NCBI GenBank assembly: GCA_030220185.1
Contig: JASPKZ010003442.1
Coordinates: 224,501 to 288,500 of the forward strand
Length of the DNA stretch: 64,000 bases
Source of the DNA: Diploptera punctata
Lineage: Eukaryota; Arthropoda; Insecta; Blattodea; Blaberidae
Direction: 5' to 3'
Positions 22,277 through 33,861 of the stretch are shown here, one piece after another. The notes under the pieces were generated by a model. It did no database searches. It was not told the DNA's origin and saw only the letters and a list, made by a program, of their open reading frames with translations. The first letter of the stretch is position 1. Each line of letters starts with the position of its first letter. The position numbers were made by a program, and so were the translations under genes.

Positions 22277-22467
22277 AAAAAAACGGACTTGTACAGATAA
22301 CAGATCTTTACACAGTAATATGAACACGAGAACTATACTGCGGTGTATAAAATTAAAAGTTACAGAATACTATAAATAAGAATGATATTAACCCTCAACT
22401 GGTAGGGTGATATTTCTGTTACATAACCGGTGAGGGGGGGGGTCATTATGACCCTGATAATATAATT

Positions 22468-24436
22468 GAATGGGCACATGCTGAAAGGGCTTTATTCAGC
22501 CAGACCCAATTTTGAGAAAACTAAGAAAAACTTCTTACGCCTGACATATTAATCCAGTTGATTTAAAACAAAATATATTTTAATTGTGCCAAATTAAACA
22601 AATTCACATGTATATACAAAAATGTGTAGAAAATTATTTTCGGCTAATTATAAGTGTTCAAAATCATTTGACTGAAGCCCTTTTAGCACGTTTTAAACAT
22701 TTTTGGGAATAAATATGTCAATTTGGTCACTTTTTCATATTTATATTGTATTGTAAGCCCATGCTTTCCCTTTATAGAGATTTAGGCGCTCTCCCCCTAC
22801 AGGGAAGAATTTGAACCATACTAATTTAGTTACACTTGTTTTCGTATAGATGTCATTTTGAGTGGTTCGTGGTCAGCGTTCCGCCTCATACTGACATCTA
22901 GGAAACGAAGGTAGTACTAGGACGAGAAAATTCGGTAAATTTTGCTTAGAGGCCTTTTCATTCAGGCTTAAGGATTTTTTACGAGCCTGAAAATCTTCAG
23001 ACTCGGGACCCACGGCTTAAAGTCCTTCCCGGAGGACTTGTTCCTTGGATTTTTCCGTCCTAAAATCCATCGACCCCGGCCGGGTTTGAACCCGCGACCC
23101 TCGGGACCAGAGGCAGGGAACATAACCACTAGTCCACCGCGGCCGACACTTTTTCATATAGCATTTCTATTTGTTAATTATAACATTTACAAAAATGCTT
23201 CAGATTTATGAACAAACATAAATAAATGCATATATTGAGAACACTGCCAGTCATTTCTTTTCCACAATAGACCAAATTTATTCTTAAAACCTTTGATGTT
23301 TCTTCAGCTATATATTGACCTGGTCTCTGAATATCATGTAGTTTTTCTTCTTTCAATGTCACTTCACCTGCTGAATAAGCATGTTCTACTGTAAAACTCA
23401 CAGTACGTTTTCTAGGGAGACGAAGATGAAATGTATGGGACACAGTGGAATCAATTCCATGCCGAGCCAAGATATATCCTGGAAAATCTTTACTGTAGGT
23501 AAAATGCAGAAAATTACTTATTAGAAACTGAACTTTCTTGTCTCTTGAGGCATTTCTATTGGCTGTTTTTTTTTCTTCAGAAATTGAGTTCTTGTTGAAA
23601 TTGTTTCATCATTAGTTCTGTAAGTTCATGTACAAAGTAGAATCTATTATGTGTTTAATTTACCTTTTTATTACACTGAAATCCCTATCGCAAGGGAGGA
23701 TTGAAAGTCCTCTCAGAGGGAAATAGTGTTCAATTTTTGGAAATCTACTAGTATTAGTATTATTGCTACAACATGATTTTTATTTCGTCCTCTACAGTTA
23801 TCTGAATAGAAGTGCAATTCAGTAAACTGTGGAGCAATGTTTCGCACAAAGTCGTATATGAAGGAGCATACTCCAAATGGGCCCTTTCTTTCCGACTCCT
23901 TCATGATAAAGATGTATTACTCTTAATGCCATGAACACAAAAAAACATGTGTTGTCAACTGCCTCAGATAAAAGTTTGCTGAACAGGAATCTGAGGCAGT
24001 CGAACATCTTTCATGTAATCTAGGGGATTGAGTGTACAAGGCTCATCTTTTTGTGTATCATGTTTTATGAGCTTTGTGTAAACTTTCTTTGGCCTTTCTC
24101 TTATATACTATTTTGGCAGCAGCGCATCTCTTTGCAGCCACATTTAAGTGCTTCCCGCGCAAATGAATTAACAGCTGTTTATAACCGCGAACAGGAGTAC
24201 CAACATGAGGCACTTTATGACCTTACATGCTAGAAGAACCTCAGTCACTGACTGAAGTCCTTATTGCGGTGTAACATTCAAACTCCATGCCTTTTTTCTC
24301 CTACACTGGGGCATCTGACTGGGGGTCGTTGTAGCATAATCGATTGAAATCAATCTTTCAGATTACCATATGTGTGCTTAACTCAATGTTCCCTTTTTTT
24401 CCTTGACGGAAGCCACCTTTTAGCATGCGTCGATTC
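22468..24436 (-). mobile_element. double-terminal-repeat DNA transposon, copy 1
   Basis: Flanked by AATT on both sides. The outer ends are GAATGGGCACATGCTGAAAG and, reverse-complemented, GAATCGACGCATGCTAAAAG. Each end contains a second, inverted copy of TGCTAAAAGGGCTTCAGTCA about 190-220 bp inwards (22669-22688 and 24228-24247). On the minus strand it encodes broken pieces of a transposase-like protein: KKGPFGVCSFIYDF-type, FTELHFYSDNCRGRNKNHVV (23713-23904) and GIDSTVSHTFHLRLPRKRTV (23174-23470). A SINE-D interrupts it; without that it is about 1.55 kb, matching the copy at 51581-53174. The YSDNCRGRNKN block resembles an SDNCGGQNKN motif found in uncharacterised animal transposon-like proteins; the superfamily is not certain. 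Confidence 0.8.
22741..23146 (-). mobile_element. SINE-D copy with TSD
   Basis: Flanked by the 13-bp repeat CACTTTTTCATAT (22728-22740 and 23147-23159), so the insertion into the DNA transposon is precise. Nearly the same sequence as 13270-13662, including the tRNA-like head on the minus strand (GGACTAGTGGTTATG, GGGTTCAAACCC). Confidence 0.92.
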
Positions 24437-24959
24437 AATTAAGGAATTTCATACATTTGGACGTTATTATTTGACTAATATCTGATATAATACATTACCC
24501 TAATAAATTACAAACCTTCTCACCCTCCACCTAATTTCAACGAAGGTTCATGGCTCAAACAACGCTAAAATAACATAATTTAATTTATTTTTCTTGGAGT
24601 GCACTAAAAAATATATTTTGGACACAGATTGTATATTCAGACATATACATTGGCTATATAATAAACAACATGTACGAATTACACTAATTTAGTAAAACAA
24701 GATCAATTACACATGTATAACAATATTACATCTAATTAATTTGCATCATTTAGTAATAAAACAGTAGAACAAAGAACTGGAATTTGAAACTTGGTAAATC
24801 TCAATAATCACTCTAGGACTATAAAAATAATTATAATAAATTATCCTATCACTCTAATCAGGAGACTTATAGTACTGTATCATAATTCCAACTGAGTAGT
24901 AACTCCATTCATCATATACCCAAGTTGACAATGTTATTCAAAAACAGTCAGGACATATT

Positions 24960-25928
24960 TTTTTAGCACATCCTGCACATAGCGGCTTCATACACATTTG
25001 ACAATTTGTTCCAGCTTTCCTATCCCGACCACGAGGACAGGAAGAACATCTTTTCCTTTTTACTGCTTCCTTTTCTGTACTTGGGTCCGATATACTACCA
25101 ACTTACGCAATCATCTGCCGGAGTTCACGAGGCAATTCCTTGATGCTACTTCTGCGAACAAGTTCAGGATACACAAGCGATTTTCCGAGAGCAATAATGA
25201 ATTGACGCGTGGTAATGGATTTTGCCTCTTTTATGCTTGTCATAAGTATATGACCATTTATTGTAGCGATATCCATTATGACAAAAAATATCACCATTGG
25301 TCATTGTCTCGTCCTTCGACCAGTAGAATAGGTTGAAACTTTCTGATCCAGGGAATCAACTCCACCTTTGTTCATGTTATAGAATTGTATTATTTCCGGC
25401 TTTTGTGTATCGCTATCGAAACATTTGGTGTGATGCATAGTGGAAATCAGAATGACAGCTTTATTATTTTTTGGAACTTGTGATACAAGGGTATTCTGTC
25501 TATTGAAGCCAAATACAGAAGAACGTACAGTTCTCTTCTTCTGTGGAAGAAATTCTGGAGGAATTTGCTTCTCTTATTTTTCCTAACCGTTCCACATAGA
25601 TCAGTCCTCTATTCTTCAGTTCATCAGCCACTTCTGTAGACGAAATCCAACTGTCCCCAGTAATGTTTCTATTGTTTTTTCAACTGGTTTTATAAAACGT
25701 AATGCATGCTGGGTAGCTACGGCAAAATTCCTCATTTCCTCTGATACGTCCTCTTTCCCTACATACACTTCAGCATTCACTAAATAATGTGTTTTGGCAT
25801 CAGCCAAAATCATTATCTTGAGCCCATATTTATTTGGTTTCGAAGGTATGTACATTTTGAAAATGCACTTGCCTCTGAATGCTGCTAGCATTTCATCAAT
25901 TGTCAGGTACTCACTCGGACTGTATGTA
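24960..25928 (-). pseudogene. piggyBac transposase, C-terminal half
   Basis: The minus strand reads YSPSEYLTIDEMLAAFRGKC (the conserved block with a catalytic Asp), then MYIPSKPNKYGLKIMILAD (second catalytic Asp) and YLVNAEVYVGK, followed by TIETLLGTVGFRLQKWLMN. Downstream, frames are broken. The cysteine-rich C-terminal domain (CPRGRDRKAGTNC, CMKPLCAGC) is still recognisable near 24970-25045. Complete family members are roughly 550-600 residues, so about half is here. Stops and frameshifts make it inactive. Confidence 0.85.
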
Positions 25929-26229
25929 ATATATAAAGATTTATTAAACACACTGTGTACATTATAATACAATTACTGAAAATTATTATCGTCTGCATAG
26001 AATTTTAGTGGCTTTCTTCTTGCTATGCAGTCAATAAGGTGGTATTGTTGACATTTTTGGTCACATAGCTTGCAGAGGCACTGGTTCGATGCGAGGTGGA
26101 ACCCTTTTATGGTACATACTCTGTAGTGGAATCCATGTGTGGCGGTCCTCGTGAACACGTGTCTTAGGGAGAAGTTTGGTTCCTTCCATTCTTCGGTGTT
26201 CATCGCTGGGGTCAGGAAGAATCCGCGGT

Positions 26230-27417
26230 CTATATCCTCTGCTTTTGTTTATCTCTCTCTCTTATGTGTGCTTCGTATGCCGGGGTGTGTGGCAGGTTAT
26301 ATTTTAACGCTATTTCTCTGATGAAGAAGTCAGTCTTGGTTAGATGGTATATGAGTCGGGAGCTCGTTGACCTTGAAACCCTAAGAACTCTCCGGAGGTA
26401 GGCAATTTTGACCATTTCCAGTCTTTTCAGATTTGCTATGGTTAACCGAGTCCAGAATGTGGTGATTGCATAGCACGCTATTGGTGACATCTTAATATGA
26501 AATAGTCTTATAGCTGTTTCGATTGACAGCTTTTCGACATTTCGAATGTCAAATGTGGCCTTTATTGCTGAGTTGCATCTTTCCTGGATGTGCTTGGTGA
26601 ATGATTTTCCTGTGACTTGCAACGTTAGACCGAGATACTTGTAGCAGTTGGCTAATTCTAGTTGGGCATTTCCATACTTGAATTTGTCATCCCTGTTTAC
26701 GTTTCCTCCTCGTCTAAATTTCATAATCTTAGTTTTGCTTGTGTTAACTTCTAGTTCGTTCCTGTGCGCCCAGTTGTGTAGTTTATCCAGGCTAGTCTGA
26801 AGAGCTACTTTATTTCTGGATAGGATGACTATATCATCTGCATAGAGGAGGACCGTGGCTTCCGGTGATGTTACTTCTTGGACTACTCCGTGGGTTAGCA
26901 AGTTGAAGAGGAATGGGCTAAGAGGATCCCCTTGAAGCACTCCGTTTGTTTGTATTATGTGATCAGATTGGCTAACTTTGTCATTTATGGTTAGTAGGTT
27001 GAAAGCCAGTATACTTTCAATTAGTTTCAAGAAAGGGTTCTGTTTTCCCAGTATTCTGGAGATTTTGTCCAGTAATGTGTTTCTATTTACGCTGTCAAAC
27101 GCCTTGGAGAAGTCTATGAAAGCCGCGTATACGTGGCCACCTGCGGTGCTTGTTGCTTCCCAGATGATGGATAACACTCTCTCGATGGCTTGTATTGTGG
27201 ATTTTCCCGCCACAAATCCGTATTGTTCCTCAGGAATGAATGTGCTGGCTTGAGGAAGGATACGTTGTAGTATAATCTTCGTCAGAATTTTAAAAGGTGC
27301 ACATTCCAGTGCAATTCCGCGGTAAGCGTCGGGTGAGTCTTTTGGCCCTTTTCCTTTATACAGCATTAGAAGGTCGGACTCTCTCCAACTCCCTGGTATG
27401 ATGCATTTGTTGATCAT
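26230..27417 (-). pseudogene. LINE-Y reverse transcriptase, long open frame (395 codons)
   Basis: RNA-dependent DNA polymerase domain of LINE-Y, still open over 395 codons. Blocks by residue: YRGIALECAPFKIL (32-45), QYGFVAGKSTIQAI (65-78), FIDFSKAFDSV with the first catalytic Asp (100-110), NGVLQGDPLSPFLFN (158-172), LYADDIVIL catalytic motif (191-199), then CYKYLGL (near 258). The frame closes at 26230. The C-terminal zinc knuckle is in a different frame (26203-25973), so at least one frameshift separates them. The first methionine is arbitrary because this is the middle of an ORF2 polyprotein. All residues needed for catalysis are visible, but the element as a whole is broken. Confidence 0.85.
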
Positions 27418-28019
27418 CGCCGTTCAGGTTTCGAGAGTTACTGGTAGAGAGTCCATTAGGACTTCGTTTGTTAGGTTGTCGGGTCCTGCAGCTTTTCTTC
27501 GTTTGCATCCTTGGAAGGCGTGCCAGACGTCCTTCGTTTATATTCGTGTCCATGCTTCTTGCGCTGTTTCAGTTATTCGTTCTTCGGATATTTGGGTCTT
27601 TTGTAATATCTTTGAAAAGTGTTCTTCCCATGTTTTCATTGGAATTTGAGAGTGTGACTTGCATCTTCTTGGTTCTAGGATCTTTTGTGGGGACATCTCC
27701 CCTTCCGTTATGGTTTCGAGTTCCTTCTTTTTGTCAAATTGTAACCTCTTTTCTCTTATTAGGTTTCTGTATCTTTTCCTCTCTTGTGTTTATTCTTTTA
27801 GTCTATCCTCTGTGTTAAGCTCTCTCCATGAGTGTAGTTTCGTCAATGCAGCTTTCTTTTGTTTGAAGCATTCTGTATCGAACCAGGGTTTGCTTTCCCT
27901 CTTCCAAGGTTTTCTTTCTGTGGACCATAGAAGAGCAGTTTTGATGAGATCTAGCGCTTCGTCAATGCGTTCTTGCTCGATTAGTTGTTTAGCGTCCTCT
28001 TGCACCTGCGTTAACACAC
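27418..28019 (-). pseudogene. LINE-Y linker and N-terminal RT segment
   Basis: Minus-strand frame 28017-27790 reads DAKQLIEQERIDEALDLIKT, KPWFDTECFKQKKAALTKLH: the conserved 'PWFD-EC---K-A' linker between endonuclease and RT. After it, shifted frames continue to the RT start at 27417. It joins the RT to the endonuclease beyond the interruption at 28020-28845. Confidence 0.7.
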
Positions 28020-28845
28020 AACTACGCTCTATGCTTCAATTTTGTGGCTGTTTGCACAACCACGCAGTCTGCTACCAAAGATTGCATCGTATTGGTGCTG
28101 GATCAAACCAATGTTGTTGATAAATATTTTGAATAGAAAACATAGACTACTCAAATTAAGATATCTTTGCCCGGGCCCATAAAAGACAAAGATTAATTCA
28201 TCATTCCTTAATGAATATCTAAACATGTAATATATTGCAAGCTACACAGCCTATAATCGTGGAAGCTTTAAGGAAAGAGAACTCACATACGCTTGAGTAA
28301 GTTTTGGAATTTTACCTTCATATCTGACATAGACTAGCTACTAAATCAATAGGCATAAGTATATAAAATCAGACAACTAAAGTTTAATGCGAGTCAACAT
28401 AGTCAGATTTAACATTGAATAATAAATGAAAAAATAATTAATTTGACAAAGAAAATAATGATATCATTTATCATCTATACAAAAATAATATTAACAAACC
28501 ATACGTACAACGTTACACTCACACTAGTCCAGCCTAGGGTTGGGGTACACGGTCCTTGTGGCCGCACCCTGGCCTAAAGGACTAATAAACCTCTTCTGAG
28601 CTATACTCCAACGGTAGATAAACATATGATGATTTGATGTTAGAAAACACAGCTCTATATGAGAATTCACTAGGAGATATGCGGGATAGCACACGGCGCG
28701 TAGTAGGAAAGGAGGGGGTAGGTAGGAGAGAATTTGGCACTGTGCATTAAGATCACAGACGAAATGGAGACGCGATGACGTATAGGTTGCGCAGTATGAC
28801 GTAATCAATGTATCGAAAACTTGATTTCGGTACACTCTTTTTTTA
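28020..28845. other. unidentified sequence interrupting LINE-Y
   Basis: About 0.8 kb between the endonuclease end (LRKHVPVKTTIAT, near 28910) and the linker (28017). It shows no LINE reading frame, no clear terminal inverted repeat and no TSD that I could find. The right part (28530-28800) is GC-richer. It is probably a later insertion of unknown class. Confidence 0.4.
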
Positions 28846-29432
28846 ATTTTCTCTGAAGAAGTTCTGTATTAGATTCGGCGCGGCGTCCAACGCCTTTCCG
28901 GGGGTTTCCGCTTTTTGCTTATCTGTTGCAATAGTTGTCTTTACTGGGACGTGTTTCCGTAGAGATTTCCATATATGTTCCACCTGTTTTATGTCATCTC
29001 TTGCCCTCTGTAGAATATGAGGTCTATCATGCTGGATCCGTTGTATTAGATATAGGTTGGTGTTATGTCGTTGTTGGCTAGATGGAAGCCTTCTTCCTCA
29101 ATACTGCTGTGGCTTTGCTGTCTGGTTTGTCTCTTCGGCAGTTGAAGTCACCAGCGAGTATTATTGGGGAGTCAGGTTTCGCGCGATGTATTACCTGGAG
29201 GAGAGTGCCTATTACAGCTTCTGTAGATGTGGAAGGTCTGATGTACATTCCGATAACTGTGAAATTCTGGAACTCGGCGATCACTGTGTTTTCTTCCGTA
29301 TACGTGTGGATCACTTCCCCTAAGGTTGGTCTGTAGAAACATGAGCCTCCACCAGAGTGTCTGCCCTCCTGTCCGGGTTGTGCTAATGCGTGGATTGCGT
29401 AGTAGCCCTCTAGTTGAACTGATTTTAGCATT
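28846..29432 (-). pseudogene. LINE-Y APE endonuclease, main part
   Basis: The minus strand reads LKSVQLEGYYAIHALAQPGQ, GGGSCFYRPTLGEVI, NFTVIGMYIRPSTST, IILAGDFNCRRDKPDSK (the GDFN catalytic motif), then in another frame ITPTYI-YNGSSMIDLIF and LRKHVPVKTTIAT (position of the usual SDH-P motif). The N-terminal part with WN-EGL and LTETFL is at 33862-34037 on the other strand. Confidence 0.8.
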
Positions 29433-29504
29433 TGCTTACATGTATTGATTATTTTTCGAATTATAGGCCTACATATATTTATTTTGTTAACTTCATTTTG
29501 GAAG

Positions 29505-29506
<2 letters not shown>

Positions 29507-29540
<34 letters not shown>
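29507..29540. repeat. (TG)n microsatellite
   Basis: About 17 TG units. Confidence 0.95.
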
Positions 29541-29545
<5 letters not shown>

Positions 29546-29649
29546 AGTTCCCCTAGATCAAAACGCATTATTGCATAACGTATATAATTATTTTACAGTA
29601 GCAGATTTTTGAGAATTGTAGAACGAATTAAAGATCAGTTGATAGATTA

Positions 29650-30075
29650 GATAAATGACAATTAGTCTATGTATCTTTAAAAAATCTACGACGCCACATA
29701 TCTACCAGCACAAATAAATAGTCGTGCAGCCTTATTATTTCCACTGCAAAACTACTGTAGTATTTTACTTAATATACCTTCCCCTCGCCTTCTTATTTCT
29801 TGTATTACATATACAATTATATTATAATTATCCATCACCTGAACAAGTTCGTTGATTGTTCCCCCTTGTATAAGGTGCGTACATTCCATATTCCTATGTT
29901 AAAGTTCTTGTGTCAATTCCTTTGCTTTCGCCTGTTACAGTAGTATCCAGCCTTCCTCTGCCATGTGTTTGGATTCCTAACTAGGCATTCTTCCGAGGTA
30001 AGATCGTCAGTCTCACTCCCAAACCCCAACCTGGACGACCAGGGGCCTTGATTTTTTTCATAATAGTTGAGTTCA
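29650..30075 (-). pseudogene. RTE-like endonuclease, N-terminal part and leader
   Basis: The minus strand reads NIGIWNVRTLYKGGTINELV (start of the APE endonuclease, GTWNVRTL in the intact family), QVMDNYNI, then VIQEIRRRGEG (the LQEIRW block) and NNKAARLF. Upstream is a decayed leader. The central GDFNAK part is missing; the next part of such an endonuclease is on the plus strand at 34080-34490. It is a different subfamily from the 41213 element. Confidence 0.7.
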
Positions 30076-30316
30076 ATTGAAAATGGCTTAGGTTTAAAAT
30101 ACACTAATACATTTTAACGATTAAAAATAGTGTTCTAAAAATACGTAAAAAGAGCTACATATTAAGGTAATCAGTTTAACAGACTTTAAACATACTGATA
30201 TTTTATGTTTGCAAAATGTTTATATCAGTTGGCAATGAGTTCCAAAGTCGAGAAGAAGCTACAGTAAAAGATCATGAGTAGATGAAAATTTGATAGTGTT
30301 ATATGTAAATAACTAA
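30076..30316. other. no gene recognised
   Basis: AT-rich sequence without a TE match. Confidence 0.5.
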
Positions 30317-30557
30317 CTACTCACTCACTAGCACCATTCAAACCATAGGTTCATGGCTGCATGGACATAAGCTCTCCATGCATACCTATCCTGAGCTAAC
30401 GTTTATCATTCTCCTCCTGTATAATATGCCTCTCTCAAATCACTAATATTATTCTCCCTCCTCATTCTTAGCCTACAATGTGCCTACCTTTGCTTTTTCT
30501 ACAATTCGTGTCACATATCCTGCCTATCACAGTCTACGAGACTTAACTGTTCTTAAA
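30317..30557 (-). mobile_element. RTE LINE 3' fragment, decayed
   Basis: Begins at the RTE 3' end on the minus strand (ACTCACTCACTAGCACC on plus), followed by GGTTCATGGCTGCATGGACA, ATAAGCTCTCCATGCATACC and TCTACGAGACTTAACTGTTC. It is clearly older than the 53280 copy. Confidence 0.75.
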
Positions 30558-30964
30558 AGTATCATAGTTTGACAAAATATGAATATTAGTTGGTGTGAAG
30601 CGAAATGTTATAATCGATAATATGAATGAGAATTTAAAACAAGATAAAAAACAGAAGACAATACATATTCCTAAAAACACAAAGATTATGGCTCAGGACT
30701 TGAATGATAAGACATCAGTGTTAATTATTTCAAAGAATTTTCATCCTTCAAAGTTATATTTAGTGAAATAACTCTCAGAATTAATTATGTATCTCAGAAA
30801 TGTAGTATTATAATAGTATTATAATATATAATTTTCTCGGTTTTGAGATGCAGGCATTTTTGAACTCGCAAAATTACCACAGATTTCTTTAGGTAGAGGA
30901 AATTTAAACTGTATGTTTAATTCCTTGATAAATTCATATTTGGATAAAATTATTATAAACCTAA

Positions 30965-31285
30965 CTGACTCACGCACTATCGAACACGGACATATGCTCC
31001 CCATACAACCATATCCTGAACTAATGTTTTCCAATCATTCTTGTATAATTCACCTCCAAATCACGGTTAATATTATTCTCTCATTTCATTCTTGACTTGA
31101 CTACTGGGCGCTTTCCTTCAGGTTTTCTTACAAGAAGTTTCCAAACTCCACTTACATTTTCCATATCCTACCCATCGCAATCTACAAGACTTGGTTGTCC
31201 TAATTACATCAGGTTTGCTATAAAAATTATGTAGCTCACTATTAAGTAGATTTTCTCCATTCACCTGTCTATTAATTTATTTTAT
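30965..31285 (-). mobile_element. RTE LINE 3' fragment, decayed
   Basis: A second old RTE tail in the same orientation: ACTCACGCACTATCGAACAC, ATCCTGAACTAATGTTTTCC, TGGGCGCTTTCCTTCAGG, TCTCCATTCACCTGTCTATT on the plus strand. Confidence 0.75.
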
Positions 31286-32357
31286 ACTAATTGTACACCT
31301 ATAAAATCTTAAAATAAAAAATGGACGGGACACACTATATCTTAATATTGATTATCATGGAGACATTTATTGTCCTAAGTGATGAAATACAGTATGCAGT
31401 TTCTTCTTTACATCCGTGCACTTTACTCATTTTTGTAAAAACTGACATCATCGTGCCATATACACCTTCATATGTCAATTTTTTATCTATGTTGATTACT
31501 GTTTTAATTATCTCTCCATCAGGACAGTTTCTTCTTTAACTAGAGAAATCTTGTCAAATATCGAACTCGAAAGAGGTGGAAGGAAAACATTACAAAAATA
31601 TTAAATCACTAACTCTAGTTATATTTCGTAGCTTTCTAAATCAAATCTCAAATATTTTGTAGTTTTAATTGAAAGCACGAGATTTGTAATGGATGCTCTT
31701 GGAATTAAAGGCACAGGTAAAATTAACTAGAATTTTGAACAATAAGGATGAATCAAGGCATAACACATAAACCGTACAGAAACCGTTAAAGCTATCGGAG
31801 TGTGTTGATATTTTGTAGATTATAACAGAAAGTTACCAGATCGTGGTTTCCGATTTTATGGGTGGATCGTTACTAACACGGAGTAGGAATAAGTAGCGTT
31901 GAAACTGTACTAACTTCAACAACACAAGGTACTTATAAAACGAAAATTATACAGCATTCCGATAGATACAAGGTATTGCAAGCAAAAATGGCATTAAAAT
32001 TACCAACCTACATTTTCAATCCATTTTACGAGGAATTAAATATTGTATTGTTGTAATATACTAGTATACATTCAATTAGGCCTAACAGAATGTCCTACAT
32101 ATTTTAATGTCTTCCTTGCTATTTTATATTCTTCATTCATGATACAGTTTTCTTTATTATATTTAAAACTTGCTCTATTCTATAAATATGTTTTATGGTT
32201 TCATCTTTCTCCCAGTATTATACTATGTTTTTTATTTCTTTCAGCGCCTCTCGTTAATTTTATTCTTAGTTACAGGCGCTAATTTAACAAGGGAACTGTC
32301 ACCCATTGCATGCCGAAACCTACTATGAAATTCCTTCCAGAGCAGCGTTGTGAGGTG
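31286..32357. other. no gene recognised
   Basis: AT-rich. A 72-codon frame (31321-31539) and a 79-codon frame (32043-32282) are hydrophobic and have no recognisable domain. One TAGGCCTA palindrome at 32077-32084. Confidence 0.5.
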
Positions 32358-32644
32358 CAAAGGCCGTGTCTAAAACAATATCTGCCGTTTTAAAGTGCAA
32401 AGCACAGAAATCGAAGCCAGAGTCTAGCAATGGCAGCCCACTGTACGGAGCAGATGTACATCCCAGCATGAGGTAAGCACAGAGAGGAATGAGGCGGAAC
32501 ACGGGGCGGAAGGTGGGTAGTGAGAGTTTTCCAGTCTGCCAGTGCAGAAATTGTGTTAATTATCTATAGTTTAATGAGAGATTTGATGCTTGATTGTAGT
32601 GTCTTGCAGTTAAAAAGACAGATAATTTTTGGACACGGCCTTTG
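32358..32644. mobile_element. 287-bp MITE-like element with about 28-bp inverted ends
   Basis: Left end CAAAGGCCGTGTCTAAAACA; the reverse-complemented right end is CAAAGGCCGTGTCCAAAAAT; both run into a TATCTG block. The interior is GC-richer than its surroundings and non-coding. No convincing TSD was found, so the superfamily is open. Confidence 0.65.
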
Positions 32645-32810
32645 TACATCATAACGCTTCTCAGGAAGATATTTCAAAGTAGATTTCGGCATCCAAAAGT
32701 TGACAGCTCCCTTTTCGGTAGAAGTTCATTTTACTCGTATATATATTCTGCTTTTCTTTTTGTATGCTTTCAGATTTATCTCTGCATTTTTGTGTAATTA
32801 GAATTTCTCT

Positions 32811-32838
32811 TACATATATATATATATATATATATATA
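32811..32838. repeat. (TA)n microsatellite
   Basis: TA run ending at the TTAA that flanks piggyBac. Confidence 0.9.
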
Positions 32839-33861
32839 TTAACCCTCAACTGGTAGGGTGGGGTCAGAATGACCCAAGCTATTATTTGGAAACGCTCCTT
32901 CCCATATACCTAAAATATTTTCTACCTGAAACTTTGTGTACTCTATCCTCAGTCTGTTCTCGAACCTTGGGCGAAGTGGAAGTTTCATTGTTTTTTTCAT
33001 TTTTGTGTTATTTCAATTTGTTTAACGTCTTGCGCTTCTCCGGTCACTTCGAACCCAGCCTACCTTAAACGTAAGTATTTTTTCATTTAGCAGAAGAATG
33101 GTTTTTCATTATTATTTCAGGGTACCGCTAGTATTAATTTATGAATTTATTTTTTTACTAGTGAACGATGTAGAAAAACCCAACTAGTGAAGAGTTAACT
33201 TGAATTTTGAATGGATCAGATGATGAATATGAAAATGAAGTTGATGACAATTTTGTTATTGAGAGTGAACACGACACTGATAGTGAATAAAGTGGCAATT
33301 CTGATGACGATGATCTAGATGGTAATCTTGATGTTGACGATGCAGCTTTCATGGTAAAGATAAATATAAGTGGAGTCATAATCCCGTTTTACGAGGACGC
33401 ACCGCTCAACACAATATCATTGCACATCTACCTGGAATTCACGAAAATGCTAAGGAATCTCCCACTTTAGAACCAGAACTTGCTTGGAGTTTTCTTCTTA
33501 CAGATGACATTCTAGATATTATTGTAAGACACACAAATGAAAAAAATAGAGAGGAAAAGAAGCAATTATTCCAACCTCGGAAAATCTACTTTTCTGAATA
33601 ATACGAACCCCCAAGAAATGAAAGCATTATTTGGCCTTTTATACTTGGCAGGACTTTCAAAAGTGCACATGAAGATTTGGAAGGTTTATATGCACGTGAT
33701 GGTACAGGGCTGGGCAAATTTCCAGCTACAATGACACTGAAGCGGTTGTTATTTCTACTTACCTGCCTTAGATTTGACAATAAAAAAAAACGAGAGAAGT
33801 AAGAAAAAAAACTTTCAGACGTATTTGAGAAATTTGTAATGAATTGTCAGGCCAATTGCAG
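32839..33861 (+). pseudogene. piggyBac element, 5' end and transposase N-terminal half
   Basis: TTAA (32839-32842), terminal repeat CCCTCAACTGGTAGGGTG, then a GGGTCAGAATGACCC palindrome, a 5' untranslated stretch, and a broken transposase frame: an acidic start (SDDEYENEVDDNFVIESEHD), then KWSHNPVLRGRTAQHNI, LAWSFLLTDDILDIIVRHTN, NTNPQEMKALFGLLYLAGLS, TMTLKRLLFLLTCLRFDNK and LSDVFEKFVMNCQAN. It ends exactly where the C-terminal half (YSPSEYL) begins at 25928. Several frameshifts. Confidence 0.85.

Larger units (their letters stand above)
22388..25928 (-). mobile_element. piggyBac element, 3' half
   Basis: TTAA at 22388-22391 is followed by the terminal repeat CCCTCAACTGGTAGGGTG (22392-22409) and a subterminal GGGTCATTATGACCC palindrome. 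The identical terminal repeat after TTAA is at 32839-32860. The transposase C-terminal half runs on the minus strand up to 25928 and stops at one codon where the other half resumes at 33861. A second transposon (22468-24436) is inserted near the 3' end. See the findings for the inversion that separated the halves. Confidence 0.85.
25929..29432 (-). mobile_element. LINE-Y, body and 3' end (inserted in piggyBac)
   Basis: An APE-type non-LTR retrotransposon in the same sense as the piggyBac transposase. Order on the minus strand: endonuclease (29432-28850), an interruption (28845-28020), RT (about 28017-26230), a C-terminal CCHC knuckle (CLCKLCDQKCQQYHLIDC, near 26085-26030), a stop near 25973, then a short 3' region with AATAAA that meets piggyBac at about 25925. 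The very 5' part of its endonuclease is missing here and lies at 33862-34037. Features match the Jockey/R1 assemblage; the clade is uncertain. Confidence 0.8.

Noticed and set aside
27398..28120. Plus-strand frames of 83 to 153 codons
   Set aside because: They are antisense shadows of the LINE-Y RT and linker on the minus strand.
31321..31539. 72-residue frame in the stretch between RTE tails
   Set aside because: No recognisable motif and the length is expected by chance in this composition.
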